Below, piece after piece: positions 19,195 to 28,466 of a stretch of 64,000 nucleotides of DNA. The notes under the pieces were generated by a model. That model saw only the letters and a program-made list of their open reading frames with translations. It did not search any database and was not told the DNA's origin. The position numbers and the translations under genes were made by a program. The stretch is from Actinomycetales bacterium (GTDB taxonomy: Bacteria > Actinomycetota > Actinomycetes > Actinomycetales > Dermatophilaceae): positions 1 to 64,000 of the forward strand of contig PDRO01000006.1 in NCBI GenBank assembly GCA_002748155.1, given 5' to 3'. The first letter of the stretch is position 1, and the number at the start of each line of letters is the position of its first letter.

Positions 19195-20703
19195 TTATTC
19201 GTTGAACCGGCTGTCAGCGTCCTGACCAGCAGCCTGCCAATCAGCCAACGAGACCATACGGCCAAGCTCTTCCAACTCGAAGCGCCACGGCCCCGTGTAG
19301 TCGTTGCCCGACCAAACAATGTTCTGGTCGCGAGCGATAGCCTGCTCGACCACAGTCCCCTGGTACGGGGACCAGTCCGGCCATGAACCCCAGTTCGAGA
19401 TGATGGCCTGCGACCCACACTGCGAATTCTCGGCGCAGCCCGGGATTGCGTCACGATCCATCGTGAAAGCGTTATTGCTGACGGTCACGTTCTGAGTCTT
19501 CCACCGGCAATCCGAATAGAAAGGTTCGTTGGCGATGCTCACGGCATCGCCACACACGCCTTCCGTCGCGTCCGGGTTGACCAGGGTCGAATAGCCGTTC
19601 GACGTGTTGGCTGGAGATCCCGCGAAACGATCCGCGTTCTCCCACGCAACCACACCGCCCCAGTTATCGATAAACGTGTTCCCGCTGACATCGAGGACAC
19701 CGGAATGCGCGCCCGGGACACGAGCGTCACCGCCGGACTCCGACAGGTAAACGGCTGGCACCGGGAACCCCGGCTCGACCGGGCCCTTGACCCACCCGTT
19801 GCGAGCGAACGTGTTGTTCGTGATCACCGCGTTGTACGACGTCTCGTAGAAGATGCCTTCCGAGTCGTTGTCCGCGATGTAGTTGCCGTCGAATGTGAAC
19901 CCGCGGTTGTTGGTGTCCGCCCATAGGCCGACGCTCTTGTTGTGGTGCACGTAGTTGCCGTTGACCGTCGCGCCGTCGACGTCCCAGAACTTCACGCCGC
20001 CGGTACACCCGCAGCCGGGGATCTCGGTCTCCCAGTCGTCTGTGTTGTTCCGGGCGATCTCGTTGCCAGTCATGCTGATATTCGACAGCCCGTCCGAGTG
20101 GAACATGCTCACCCCGTACTGGCCGTTATCGGCCAGACAGGAATCTGCTATCGTGTTGTCGGAACCGAGGAATATCCCGGCCCCCGCGTTTCCCGTGACC
20201 GTCAAGTGATGCATGTTCCAACCACGAGCAGCGTCGTGGTTCACGACGCCCTCATTATTGTTGCCCAACGAGACCCCGAAGTTACGGACCGTCAAGTGAC
20301 TGATGGTCACGTCCTCGGCTTGCCCTCCGAACGCATACCGGTTTTCGTGGCGGCCATCGATCACCGCACCTGGCGCGCCAATGAAAGAATCCCCATCCTG
20401 CGGGGTCACCTGCATGTACAGCCCGTCCGGGAAGGTGTGGACGCCCGCAGCGAGATAGTAGGTCGTGCCGGGTGCATTGTTGTCGACGACCGCAGGGAGG
20501 TTGTCTCCAGGGTTGACGACGACGGCGCGGTCCGGGGCCACGGTTGGCCCCTCGAGGGTTGGGGAACCGCACACGAGCAGGCCCTGAGGCACCGGGCCAC
20601 CCGTCCCAGTAAGCGTCGACGTGGCGATCACGCCGGCGCCGCCCGCGAGTGCAAGGGCGCCAACCACGATGGCGCCGGTTCGGGAGATTGACATACGGCG
20701 CAT
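19195..20703 (-). CDS. Secreted right-handed beta-helix protein
   Basis: 502 residues (M1) or 499 from the ATG three codons later. An N-terminal hydrophobic segment (AIVVGALALAGGAGVIATS) looks like a signal peptide or membrane anchor. The body is a parallel beta-helix of the pectate-lyase/NosD type, with repeated G/N/D-rich rungs such as VTISHLTVRNF, MHHLTVTGNAGAGIFLG, SNISMTGNEIARNN and FTFDGNYIADNDSEGIFYET, covering about 100–340. It contains several Cys pairs (for example GCGC, near 235). Enzyme activity is not evident. Its ATG overlaps the stop of the tail-fibre-like gene by one base, so the two are translationally coupled; a tailspike or surface polysaccharide-binding role is inference. 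Confidence 0.75.
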   Translation of the reverse strand: MRRMSISRTGAIVVGALALAGGAGVIATSTLTGTGGPVPQGLLVCGSPTLEGPTVAPDRAVVVNPGDNLPAVVDNNAPGTTYYLAAGVHTFPDGLYMQVTPQDGDSFIGAPGAVIDGRHENRYAFGGQAEDVTISHLTVRNFGVSLGNNNEGVVNHDAARGWNMHHLTVTGNAGAGIFLGSDNTIADSCLADNGQYGVSMFHSDGLSNISMTGNEIARNNTDDWETEIPGCGCTGGVKFWDVDGATVNGNYVHHNKSVGLWADTNNRGFTFDGNYIADNDSEGIFYETSYNAVITNNTFARNGWVKGPVEPGFPVPAVYLSESGGDARVPGAHSGVLDVSGNTFIDNWGGVVAWENADRFAGSPANTSNGYSTLVNPDATEGVCGDAVSIANEPFYSDCRWKTQNVTVSNNAFTMDRDAIPGCAENSQCGSQAIISNWGSWPDWSPYQGTVVEQAIARDQNIVWSGNDYTGPWRFELEELGRMVSLADWQAAGQDADSRFNE

Positions 20704-21167
20704 TATGCGGCCATCCCCGGGATAGCAACCGTCAGCGACGACGGTATGAGCGTGTCGGTGTCACCCCACGCCGTGCTCGCGTCGAGCGCCGCTGACGCGA
20801 GGGAGTTACCCTCGGTCGACGCCGACCAGAGGCCGACGTGAGCGATGGTCTCCGAAGTGGTGCCGTCGGTCCATGGGTCAACCGATGCGTTCGCCGCCTC
20901 GGATCCGCCAGTTGCGGGCGCCATCCCCGCCTGTTGTCGGGTCCTGCAGTCTGCCGCAGCACGGGTCGTTCCGGAAACGCCGGGCTCAGCGATGGGCAGG
21001 TGCACCCACCGTGCATGGGCAGTCAGGATCCCCGCCCCGTCTTCACGAGTCATGGCCGTCACCGGGTCCGCCGCTAGCCAAGACGAGCCGCACGAAGGGC
21101 ACGGCCACTCCGGGTCGCCACGCCTTGCGCCCGGACGCCCGGTCAAGACCGCGCCTGACGTGGCCAT
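20703..21167 (-). CDS. Phage tail-fibre-like protein with N-terminal CPSCG motif
   Basis: 154 residues. The C-terminal 50 residues (TIAHVGLWSASTEGNSLASA … WGDTDTLIPSSLTVAIP) follow the pattern of small phage tail-fibre or head-fibre proteins: 'hiGLf.a...G..l..g.L..s..v..GDT..ip.g.L.v.'. The N-terminal third is different and holds a single CPSCG, half a zinc ribbon. The gene overlaps the methyltransferase stop (TGATG) and the beta-helix start (TAATG). Tentatively a phage-derived structural protein, possibly shortened by deletion; there is no strong ribosome site, so synthesis may depend on coupling. Confidence 0.5.
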   Translation of the reverse strand: MATSGAVLTGRPGARRGDPEWPCPSCGSSWLAADPVTAMTREDGAGILTAHARWVHLPIAEPGVSGTTRAAADCRTRQQAGMAPATGGSEAANASVDPWTDGTTSETIAHVGLWSASTEGNSLASAALDASTAWGDTDTLIPSSLTVAIPGMAA

Positions 21168-21967
21168 CAGGTCAGTCTGAGGTGAACCAGGAGTGCGCTT
21201 CGGCGTTTGTCAGCGATGCCGGTGAACAGGCGGACGTGCGGTTTGACCCGCCTGCCCAGGATCGACCGGGCTTCGGTGAAGAACGGCCGCTGCTCGACTA
21301 CGGTGGCGTGACATTCGTTTGCCAATGCAACCGGATCGTCCACGTAGAAACCCATCTCGGCGGACTTGTTCCCGGTGATCCGGACGTAGAAGTTCGCGAT
21401 GGCCAAGCCTGACTTGTTCGTGGCGTCGAAGAGCACTTCCGGTTCGCTGAACACATCACCTAGAGCGTTGATAAAGGAAACCACCGTGTCGTGGGTGAAA
21501 TACTGAAAGACTCCCGCGGCGAGCAGCACGGTGGGCAGGGAACAGTCGATGTGCTTCGTCCAGCTGAGATCCAAGATGTCCGCAGCGATCATCGTTTCGG
21601 GGGAATCGTCAGACAGCAGCGCACGCCGCACGTCTATCACGTGGGGCAGATCTACGCCGTACAGCCGGGCCCCGGGCAGATCAAGGCGTTGCGCAAAAGT
21701 GTCCAGGCCAACACCCAGATTGACGACGTTGCACTGCTCGTGGCGAGCGCAGAATTCACGCACCCAAAGATCGAGAACGAAGTATCGGGCCACGGAAGCA
21801 ACGAACGCGTACTCCATGGACTTCTTTCGAACCGACCGGTTGGGAATGTGCTGCTCAAGCTCGAGCGCTTTGGCGTCGTAGAAAAAATCGGGGTATCTCT
21901 TGGAGACATAGATCCGCGCCTCCAGGGGGATATACAATGTATCGGCTACCCCGTGAAAACGAGTCAT
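21167..21967 (-). CDS. PPM1/LCM-family SAM-dependent O-methyltransferase
   Basis: 266 residues from an ATG with GAGAGGA upstream. The leucine-carboxyl-methyltransferase-like fold is seen in RSVRKKSMEYAFVASVARYF, VVNLGVGLDTFAQRL (SAM motif I), GVDLPHVIDVRRALL (motif II) and VLLAAGVFQYF. In bacteria this family makes methyl esters or ethers in secondary metabolism or is uncharacterised. It is the first gene of a three-gene overlapping set with the tail-like and beta-helix genes. Codon use is less GC-rich than the core genes around it, suggesting an acquired block. Target unknown. Confidence 0.8.
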   Translation of the reverse strand: MTRFHGVADTLYIPLEARIYVSKRYPDFFYDAKALELEQHIPNRSVRKKSMEYAFVASVARYFVLDLWVREFCARHEQCNVVNLGVGLDTFAQRLDLPGARLYGVDLPHVIDVRRALLSDDSPETMIAADILDLSWTKHIDCSLPTVLLAAGVFQYFTHDTVVSFINALGDVFSEPEVLFDATNKSGLAIANFYVRITGNKSAEMGFYVDDPVALANECHATVVEQRPFFTEARSILGRRVKPHVRLFTGIADKRRSALLVHLRLT

Positions 21968-22024
21968 GATAGTTCCTCTCCTAGCCACCACTGACGATCC
22001 AAGACCCATACGACACGGTCGAGC

Positions 22025-23119
22025 TCATGATTCACTGTAGGCCGCGAAAGCTTGCGATAGCCGTTCCCCGATCGTTCCCTTGGGGCACAACTCGTCGAGG
22101 TCTCGTTCCGTCATCGGTTTGGGCGGCAGCAGGAAGGCTCCGTGGAGTCGTCTCAGATCAGCGATGCGGGTCGGCTTGATCGGGAGGTTTCTCAGGAAGT
22201 CACGGTACTCCGCCGGCGACGCAGCATGACTGGGCTCCGGTTCACAGCGAAACACCCCGAGCTGGGCCAGTGCCTGCAATCGCCAGGACGTGGGAGGAAC
22301 CTCGCCGACGAGCCCGACGATCACTTGACCAATCTTGTTCTTTCCAACCCCGGAGACTGCCGAGCGGATCGACATATCCTGCCAGCAGTCCTTGGAGACG
22401 GCGTCGACGGCGAAGTAATCGGACACGGCGTCCGGTGCCAGCACCGCGCCGTATCGGTCAGCAGTATAGGCCTCGGCCCGGCGCAAAGGAGTCGATAGGT
22501 AGGGTGTCGATTGAGTCACCGCCGTGGTCAACTCATACACCAGGTCGCGATGACCGGCAGCGATATGCCCGATCTCGCGAGCTATCGCAAACCGCAGGGC
22601 ACCCCAGTCGTTGCTGTTGGGACGGGGCGCATCCACCAGGTCAGAGTTCACCAGTATTGCGGCTTTGCCATAGTTCGAGATGCTCTTTGCTATAAACCGC
22701 CCGTCGGTGACGATGGCGACACTCGGAGTGCGTTTCAACCCGGCCAGCCTGCTGTAGTGCTCGACTATCGCATGCACGTGCTCGAATTGCTGCTCGTTAG
22801 CCAGCGCGCCGGTCGCGTAGTGCTTTGCCGAGTTGACCGCGCGCAATACCAAGATCAGTAAAGGAACCTGGAGTAGTAAGATGACCTCATCGGCAAGTTC
22901 TCTATACTCGTCGAGACTCAAGTAATCCTGGAGAACATTCGTGCCTACAAGCATTGCCGCGAGCACGACGACGATCAATACGACGATGGCCGTAATAGCC
23001 CTGGAGATGACAAGAACACGCCGGTGCCATCGGTGTCGAAGATGTCGCCGCTCCACCTTGCCCAGAGGCTCGCGGTGCGGATCTATCTCTCGTGTCTCGT
23101 GTTCTCGCATGGTGTCCAT
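22025..23119 (-). CDS. M48-like membrane protein with altered zinc motif
   Basis: 364 residues. Two membrane segments near the N terminus (about 37–60 and 80–95) are followed by a domain resembling M48/HtpX peptidases: the strand TPSVAIVTDGRFIAKSIS, then AIAREIGHIAAGHRDLVYE, then RRAEAYTADRYGA. The family's HEXXH is REIGH here, so the first zinc-ligand His is missing, while the E…AD third-ligand motif remains. It may be inactive, regulatory or structural. It lies 58 bp upstream of the methyltransferase gene on the same strand, so a shared operon is likely. Start at 23119 or the ATG three codons in. Confidence 0.72.
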   Translation of the reverse strand: MDTMREHETREIDPHREPLGKVERRHLRHRWHRRVLVISRAITAIVVLIVVVLAAMLVGTNVLQDYLSLDEYRELADEVILLLQVPLLILVLRAVNSAKHYATGALANEQQFEHVHAIVEHYSRLAGLKRTPSVAIVTDGRFIAKSISNYGKAAILVNSDLVDAPRPNSNDWGALRFAIAREIGHIAAGHRDLVYELTTAVTQSTPYLSTPLRRAEAYTADRYGAVLAPDAVSDYFAVDAVSKDCWQDMSIRSAVSGVGKNKIGQVIVGLVGEVPPTSWRLQALAQLGVFRCEPEPSHAASPAEYRDFLRNLPIKPTRIADLRRLHGAFLLPPKPMTERDLDELCPKGTIGERLSQAFAAYSES

Positions 23120-23284
23120 TGATCTGGTGCTGCTTCCGTATGAGCACGATGCTACTTGGCGATGGAACGGTCACTCCGCTCGGTCACCGGATCCCGTCCC
23201 GCCAAGCCATGACGCAGCCGCCGCTGGCCGCTGCCCAGCAACACCAGCAAACCATCCCGGTGCCCGGCGGCGTATCGTCGACAC

Positions 23285-24172
23285 GTGTACGAGATCGGCT
23301 GGATCGACCTCCCGGGTGTGGTCAACATGCGTGACGTGGGCGGCATCCCGACCGTCGATGCCCAACGGATCGCCTCCGGCCGACTGATCCGATCGGACAA
23401 CCTGCAAGGACTGCCCGCCGACACGCTGGCCCACCTGGTGGAGCAGCTGGGCGTCACCGATGTCATCGACCTGCGCAGCTTCGTCGAGATCGCACACGAA
23501 GGCAGTGGCCCCTTCATGGCCCACCCGAGGGTGCGCACCACCCACTTCACCCTCTATGCCGACGACACCCAGCACACCGGCATACCCGAGGGCGAAGCCG
23601 ACCCCGAACGACCGGAGCACCCACCGACCGCAGTGGCGGGCAGCACCAGCGCCGTCCAGGATGCGGAGCTGCCGTGGGTGGTCAAGGACCGGCGCCGTCA
23701 GCGAGCGGGGGCCCCGGCCTTCGGCGCGCCCGAGATCGACCACGACAAGCATTGGTCGACGCACTACCTCGGCTATCTCACCGAGCGTCCCGAATCCATC
23801 GTCGGTGCCCTGCGGGTGATCGCCCGGGCCGAGGGGGCCACCATCGTGCACTGCGCGGCCGGCAAGGATCGCACCGGCGCCGTCGTGGGGCTGGCGCTCG
23901 CCACGGTCGGAGCACACCCGGATGCGATCGTCGCCGACTACGCCGCCACGGCCGAGCGGATCGAGCCGATCATCGCGCGCTTGCGCGAGCGCCCGGCATA
24001 CCGGGACTCGTTGTCCCGCCAGACCCTCGCACAACAGACTCCACGACCGGAGACGATGCGCCTGTTGTTGGGCGCACTCGACGACCACTACGGCGGTGTC
24101 CTCGGCTGGTTGACCGGCCAGGGATGGACCGACGACGACACCGACGCGTTGCGCGCCAAACTGCGCGGCTGA
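23285..24172 (+). CDS. Tyrosine/serine protein phosphatase (Y_phosphatase3)
   Basis: 295 residues from a GTG. It starts NMRDVGG, the conserved lead of the family, and has the P-loop HCAAGKDRTG at about residues 195–204 (Cx5R, with the Lys-Asp typical of lipid/tyrosine phosphatases such as MptpB/LipA-like enzymes). RLIRSDNLQGL and DLRSFVEI are also typical. There is no ribosome site before the GTG; a TATCGT element ends six bases upstream, so leaderless translation is possible. Substrate unknown (phosphotyrosine or phosphoinositide). Divergent from the M48-like gene and 57 bp before lepA. Confidence 0.87.
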   Translation: MYEIGWIDLPGVVNMRDVGGIPTVDAQRIASGRLIRSDNLQGLPADTLAHLVEQLGVTDVIDLRSFVEIAHEGSGPFMAHPRVRTTHFTLYADDTQHTGIPEGEADPERPEHPPTAVAGSTSAVQDAELPWVVKDRRRQRAGAPAFGAPEIDHDKHWSTHYLGYLTERPESIVGALRVIARAEGATIVHCAAGKDRTGAVVGLALATVGAHPDAIVADYAATAERIEPIIARLRERPAYRDSLSRQTLAQQTPRPETMRLLLGALDDHYGGVLGWLTGQGWTDDDTDALRAKLRG

Positions 24173-24229
24173 GCCGTGGGAGACTAAGGCGAAACCCGTC
24201 TCGTCCAACCCCTAGAGGTCCGCACCACC

Positions 24230-26080
24230 GTGTCCCCCATGGCCCGTACGACGCTTCCGCCGCACGCGACCCCACCGGAGCACATCCGCAACTTCTGCAT
24301 CATCGCTCACATCGACCACGGCAAGTCGACGTTGGCCGACCGGATCCTGCAGCTGACCGGGGTCGTCGACGACCGCGCGATGCGGGCGCAATACCTGGAC
24401 CGGATGGACATCGAGCGCGAGCGCGGCATCACGATCAAGAGCCAGGCCGTGCGGATGCCGTGGACGAGCACGGACGTCACCTACGCGCTCAATATGATCG
24501 ACACCCCCGGGCACGTCGACTTCTCCTACGAGGTGTCTCGCTCGCTGGCTGCCTGCGAAGGGGCGGTGCTGCTCGTCGATGCCGCGCAGGGTATCGAGGC
24601 ACAGACCTTGGCCAACCTCTATCTCGCGATGGAGAACGACCTGGTCATCATCCCGGTGCTCAACAAGATCGACCTGCCCGCGGCTCAACCGGAGAAGTAT
24701 GCCGCGGAGCTCGCCGGACTCATCGGGTGCGACCCGCAGGACTGCCTGCACGTGTCGGGCAAGACCGGAGCCGGGGTGCAGGAGTTGCTCGATGAGATCG
24801 TGCGACAGGTGCCGCCGCCGGTCGGTGACCCGGATGCACCGGCACGGGCGATGATCTTCGACTCGGTCTACGACACGTATCGAGGCGTCGTGACCTACGT
24901 GCGGGTGATCGACGGTGACCTGCACCCGCGCGAGCGGATCCTCATGATGTCGACCAAGACGACCCACGAGTTGCTCGAGATCGGGGTCTCCTCCCCCGAG
25001 CCGACACCGTCGGCAGGTCTCGGGGTCGGTGAGGTGGGTTATCTGATCACCGGTGTCAAGGACGTGCGCCAGAGCCGGGTCGGTGACACGGTGACCGGGG
25101 CCGGCAAACCCGCGTCGGTGTCGTTGGGCGGCTACCGCGACCCGCGGCCGATGGTCTTCTCGGGGCTCTATCCGATCGACGGCTCGGACTATCCCAATCT
25201 GCGCGAGGCGCTCGACAAACTCAAACTCAACGACGCGGCCCTGGTCTACGAGCCGGAGACCTCGGCGGCGCTGGGTTTCGGTTTCCGCTGCGGTTTCCTC
25301 GGGCTGCTGCACCTGGAGATCGTCCGCGAGCGGCTGGAGCGCGAGTTCGGGCTCGACCTGATCTCGACCCAGCCCAACGTCGTCTACGAGGTCACGCTGG
25401 AGGATCGCAGCATCGTCACGGTGACCAATCCGAGCGAGTTCCCCGGGGGCAAGATCGCCGAGATCCGTGAACCGGTCGTCCGGGCAACGGTCCTCGCGCC
25501 GAGCGAGTTCATCGGGGCGATCATGGAGTTGTGCCAGGGCCGGCGGGGCACGCTGCGCGGGATGGACTACCTCTCCGAGGACCGGGTCGAGATGCGCTAT
25601 ACGCTGCCGCTGGCCGAGATCGTCTTCGACTTCTTCGACCAGCTCAAATCACGCACCCGCGGGTATGCCTCGCTCGACTACGAGCCTGACGGCGACCAAG
25701 TCGCCGACCTGGTCAAGGTCGACATCCTGCTGCAGGGCCAGCAGGTCGACGCCTTCTCCGCGATCGTGCACAAAGACCGCGCCTACGGATACGGCGTCGA
25801 GATAGCCACGAAGCTGCGCAAGCTCATTCCCCGGCAACAGTTCGAGGTGCCGATCCAGGCGGCCATCGGTTCACGGGTCATCGCTCGCGAGACGATCCGG
25901 GCGATCCGCAAAGACGTGCTGGCCAAGTGCTACGGCGGTGACATCACCCGCAAGCGCAAGCTGCTGGAGAGACAGAAGGAAGGCAAGAAGCGGATGAAGA
26001 TGGTCGGCCGGGTCGAAGTGCCCCAGGAGGCCTTCATCGCCGCCCTCTCCAGCGACGCCGAGACCAGCAAGCGCAAGTGA
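24230..26080 (+). CDS. lepA: Elongation factor 4 (LepA)
   Basis: 616 residues, the normal length. The GTPase domain shows AHIDHGKST (G1), [15 protein letters not shown] (G3) and NKIDLP (G4). The EF-G-like domains and the LepA-specific C terminus ([20 protein letters not shown] … [20 protein letters not shown]) follow. LepA is a ribosome-bound GTPase affecting initiation and back-translocation. The GTG at 24230 has AGAGGT ten bases before it; the ATG nine bases later is the alternative. Confidence 0.97.
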   Translation: MSPMARTTLPPHATPPEHIRNFCIIAHIDHGKSTLADRILQLTGVVDDRAMRAQYLDRMDIERERGITIKSQAVRMPWTSTDVTYALNMIDTPGHVDFSYEVSRSLAACEGAVLLVDAAQGIEAQTLANLYLAMENDLVIIPVLNKIDLPAAQPEKYAAELAGLIGCDPQDCLHVSGKTGAGVQELLDEIVRQVPPPVGDPDAPARAMIFDSVYDTYRGVVTYVRVIDGDLHPRERILMMSTKTTHELLEIGVSSPEPTPSAGLGVGEVGYLITGVKDVRQSRVGDTVTGAGKPASVSLGGYRDPRPMVFSGLYPIDGSDYPNLREALDKLKLNDAALVYEPETSAALGFGFRCGFLGLLHLEIVRERLEREFGLDLISTQPNVVYEVTLEDRSIVTVTNPSEFPGGKIAEIREPVVRATVLAPSEFIGAIMELCQGRRGTLRGMDYLSEDRVEMRYTLPLAEIVFDFFDQLKSRTRGYASLDYEPDGDQVADLVKVDILLQGQQVDAFSAIVHKDRAYGYGVEIATKLRKLIPRQQFEVPIQAAIGSRVIARETIRAIRKDVLAKCYGGDITRKRKLLERQKEGKKRMKMVGRVEVPQEAFIAALSSDAETSKRK

Positions 26081-26210
26081 GCCCGGTCGGCGGCGCCGGT
26101 CTACCCGGTGGAGCCGGTCTTGGCCCACGGCCCAGACGCCGCATTTAGTAGCGTCGGCCCCGATCGCCAGGGTTGGCCGCCGGGCCAGCGAGCGGGCTAG
26201 CGTGTCGCCC

Positions 26211-26783
26211 ATGACGATGCGCGAGGGGTGGCTCGCCCGGCTGATGCGAGCACGGGCGCAACGTGAGCGGCGGGAAGCGGGTCTGCAGCGGCCCGGCCGG
26301 CGTGGCCCGCAGCTACCCTGGCCGAGCACGAAACGCCGCCGCGCGGGCCGTCACCGAGCAGGAGCCGGGCCGGCGGGTTCGGACTACCCGGGCGACTACG
26401 TGGGGGTGCCTGAGATGACCTGGGCGCCGGAGGCTGACGGCCGGCCCGACCCCGGCGAGATCGTCTGGGCATGGGTGCCCTACGAAGAGGACCACACTCG
26501 CGGCAAGGACCGGCCGGCGTTGGTCGTTGCCCGAGACGGGCGCTGGCTGCTCGCCGTGCCTCTGACCAGCAAAGACCACGACCGCGACGCCGATCAGGAG
26601 CGCCGGGCTGGACGACTCTGGATCGATGTCGGCAGCGGCGCCTGGGACTCCAAGCGCCGGCCCAGCGAGGCCCGCGTCGATCGGATCGTGCGCCTCGATC
26701 CGGCAGCGGTACGCCGCGAGGGAGCGGTGCTCGATCGTGGCATCTTCGAGCAGGTCGCGGCTGCCATCCGGAAAGCGATGTAG
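26211..26783 (+). CDS. PemK/MazF-family protein beside lepA
   Basis: 190 residues. A basic, low-complexity leader of about 70 residues precedes a PemK-like domain: PDPGEIVWAWVPYEEDHTRG then KDRPALVV, DGRWLLAVPLTSK and RLDPAAVRREGAVLDRGIF. The G-x-I-W … RP-x-L-V-V pattern is the family core. MazF/PemK toxins are mRNA interferases, but this solitary lepA/rpsT-linked actinobacterial form has no adjacent antitoxin here, so toxin activity is unproven. The ATG was chosen over a GTG nine bases earlier; the true start may be further in. Confidence 0.75.
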   Translation: MTMREGWLARLMRARAQRERREAGLQRPGRRGPQLPWPSTKRRRAGRHRAGAGPAGSDYPGDYVGVPEMTWAPEADGRPDPGEIVWAWVPYEEDHTRGKDRPALVVARDGRWLLAVPLTSKDHDRDADQERRAGRLWIDVGSGAWDSKRRPSEARVDRIVRLDPAAVRREGAVLDRGIFEQVAAAIRKAM

Positions 26784-26804
26784 GGACGGATGTAGACACG
26801 CAGG

Positions 26805-26828
26805 AGGCCGGTCCCGAAGGACCGGCCT
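26805..26828. terminator. Bidirectional terminator between pemK-like gene and rpsT
   Basis: Perfect ten-base arms AGGCCGGTCC / GGACCGGCCT around a CGAA loop (TTCG on the minus strand), between two convergent genes. An intrinsic terminator shape. Confidence 0.85.
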
Positions 26829-26865
26829 TCCCGGTGCGCGCAGGCGCCTGTCGCGTCGGCTCTCG

Positions 26866-27129
26866 TCAGGAGAGCGTAGCCGCCCGCTTGGCCATGGCCG
26901 ACTTCTTGTTGGCGGCCTGGTTCTTGTGGATGACCCCCTTGTTCACAGCCTTATCGAGCTTGGTGCTCGCCGTGCGCAAGGCGGACTTGGCCGTGTCGAC
27001 GTCGCCGGAGTCGGCGGCCTCACGGAACCTGCGGATCCAAGTGCGCAGCTCGCTCTTGACCGCCTTGTTGCGCTCGGTGCGCTTGGCGTTGGTCTTGATC
27101 CGCTTGAGTTGGGACTTGATGTTTGCCAC
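26866..27129 (-). CDS. rpsT: 30S ribosomal protein S20
   Basis: 87 residues, a typical lysine/arginine/alanine-rich three-helix S20: [20 protein letters not shown] at the start and [16 protein letters not shown] at the end. It binds the 5' domain of 16S rRNA. A promoter-like element and a strong terminator flank it. The gene lies between holA and lepA, as usual. Confidence 0.97.
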   Translation of the reverse strand: MANIKSQLKRIKTNAKRTERNKAVKSELRTWIRRFREAADSGDVDTAKSALRTASTKLDKAVNKGVIHKNQAANKKSAMAKRAATLS

Positions 27130-27263
27130 GTGGTGTTCTTTCGGTCGGTCCGGTATGCCGTGAGAGGGCGGCAGACGTCACTGGGACCGGGCGTGGGGCA
27201 CCCGTGGGAGCGACGTCAGGGTGGTGCTCGTGCGCGCACGACCAAGCGCGCACGCAAGGAACG

Positions 27264-27293
27264 AATTTACCAGCGGTCGCGCGCGGAACCCAA
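27264..27293 (-). promoter_or_regulatory. Putative rpsT promoter
   Basis: Minus strand TTGGGT (27288–27293), 18-base spacer, TAAATT (27264–27269), about 130 bases before the rpsT start. The −10 stands out in this GC-rich context. Sequence inference only. Confidence 0.45.
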
Positions 27294-27306
27294 TTGCTGC
27301 TTGACA

Positions 27307-27335
27307 CCCGATCACCGCTTCGTGGATTGATCGGG
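27307..27335 (-). terminator. Hairpin at the end of holA
   Basis: Eight-base perfect arms CCCGATCA / TGATCGGG directly after the holA stop codon, with a 13-base loop. On the minus strand it is followed by GTGTCAAGC. Likely the holA terminator. Confidence 0.5.
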
Positions 27336-28316
27336 CTACTCCCCCTGCCGTCGGCCGGCACGAGCCGAAGCAACAGCGAGAATGGCGCGCTCGACGGCAT
27401 ACACCGGATCGCGCCCACCGCCTTTGACCTCGACGTCGGCGGATGCGACCGCTTGTATCGCGGCGCCGAGGCTCGGGCCGTCCCAGTGGCCGATCGAGCG
27501 GCGGGCCTTGTCGACCTGCCACGGTGCCATCCCGAGGGTCTTGGCGACCTGGGCCGAGCTCCCCCGGCCGGCAGCACCGACCTTGACGAGAGTGCGCAAC
27601 TGCGCGGCGAGCACGGCCACGATCGGCACCGGGTCGACCCCGCTGGCGATGGCGTGCCGCAACAGCCGGAGCGCCTCCCCGGTCTGCCCGGCGATGACCG
27701 CGTCGGCGACTCGGAAGCCACTCGCCTCGACCTTGCCCCCGTGGTAGACCTCGACGAGCCGGTCATCGATCGGGTCGGCGGCACCGTCGGTGTCGGCCAC
27801 CAGCTGGCTACAGGCTGCGGCGAGCTCACGCAGATCCTTGCCCACAGCCTCGACGAGCGCTTGCACCGCCGGGGATGTCACCGTGCGTCCCTGGCGCCGG
27901 AACTCGTGCACGACGAAGTCGCTCTTGTCCCGGTCGGACTTGACGGCCGGACAGTCGATCACCCGGGCACCGGACTTCTTGAGCGCCTCGAGCAGCTTCT
28001 TGCCCCGCATGCCGGACTTGTGCACGACGACGACTGTCACCTCGGGTGACGGGTCGGCGACCATCGCTAGCAGGTCGGCAAGCAGATCGTCGCCGGCCTC
28101 GTCGACGTCTTCGACGACGATCGCTGTCGACCCGCCGAAGAGCGACGGGCTGGAATGCAACCCCAACTCCCCCGGCTCGTATGCCGCGGGCGCGAGTCGG
28201 ATCGTCTCCAACTCCGGGTCGGCCTCGCGAAGCTCGGCGAGCACGCCGGCCACCGCCCGCTCGGCGAGCAGGCGCTCGGGACCGGCGACGAGCACGAAGG
28301 GCGGCACGGGGCTCAC
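27336..28316 (-). CDS. holA: DNA polymerase III subunit delta
   Basis: 326 residues from a GTG (VSPVPPFVLVAGPERLLAER). HolA is the clamp-loader subunit that opens the beta clamp. The N-terminal AAA+-like domain lacks a working Walker A, as in the family. The C-terminal part matches HolA (ASGFRVADAVIAGQTGEALR, AAQLRTLVKVGAAG, APWQVDKARRS). The same frame stays open for 88 more codons upstream, through a tandem repeat and a relic RelE toxin to 28580; these are not HolA, so the GTG matching the family's normal N terminus was chosen. Whether the fused form is made is open. Confidence 0.88.
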   Translation of the reverse strand: MSPVPPFVLVAGPERLLAERAVAGVLAELREADPELETIRLAPAAYEPGELGLHSSPSLFGGSTAIVVEDVDEAGDDLLADLLAMVADPSPEVTVVVVHKSGMRGKKLLEALKKSGARVIDCPAVKSDRDKSDFVVHEFRRQGRTVTSPAVQALVEAVGKDLRELAAACSQLVADTDGAADPIDDRLVEVYHGGKVEASGFRVADAVIAGQTGEALRLLRHAIASGVDPVPIVAVLAAQLRTLVKVGAAGRGSSAQVAKTLGMAPWQVDKARRSIGHWDGPSLGAAIQAVASADVEVKGGGRDPVYAVERAILAVASARAGRRQGE

Positions 28317-28413
28317 ACGAGTCAGCCTGCCATGCCGGGGCGACATCGGTGGCGGACGGCTGGTGCTGCGACGATCAGCGTCACCGGTAGACGTCGCGGC
28401 GATGCCCGGCAGT

Positions 28414-28449
28414 GACGACATCGACGACATCGACGACATCGACGACAGT
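28414..28449. repeat. Nine-base tandem repeat between relE relic and holA
   Basis: The unit GACGACATC is repeated three times (28414–28440), followed by GACGACAGT and a second pair of GAGAACGACAAGA copies (from about 28456 and 28480). On the minus strand it encodes SMS-SMS-type residues in frame with both the RelE relic and holA. Its length being a multiple of three keeps the fused frame open. Confidence 0.8.
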
Positions 28450-28466
28450 GACGACGAGAACGACAA

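Noticed and set aside
24212..25312. 366-codon minus-strand frame opposite lepA
   Set aside because: Antisense shadow, no domain features, lepA is certain.
26211..26783. A mazEF toxin–antitoxin operon
   Set aside because: Only the PemK-like gene is present; no antitoxin frame precedes or follows it, and the lepA-linked solitary form is the rule in actinobacteria.
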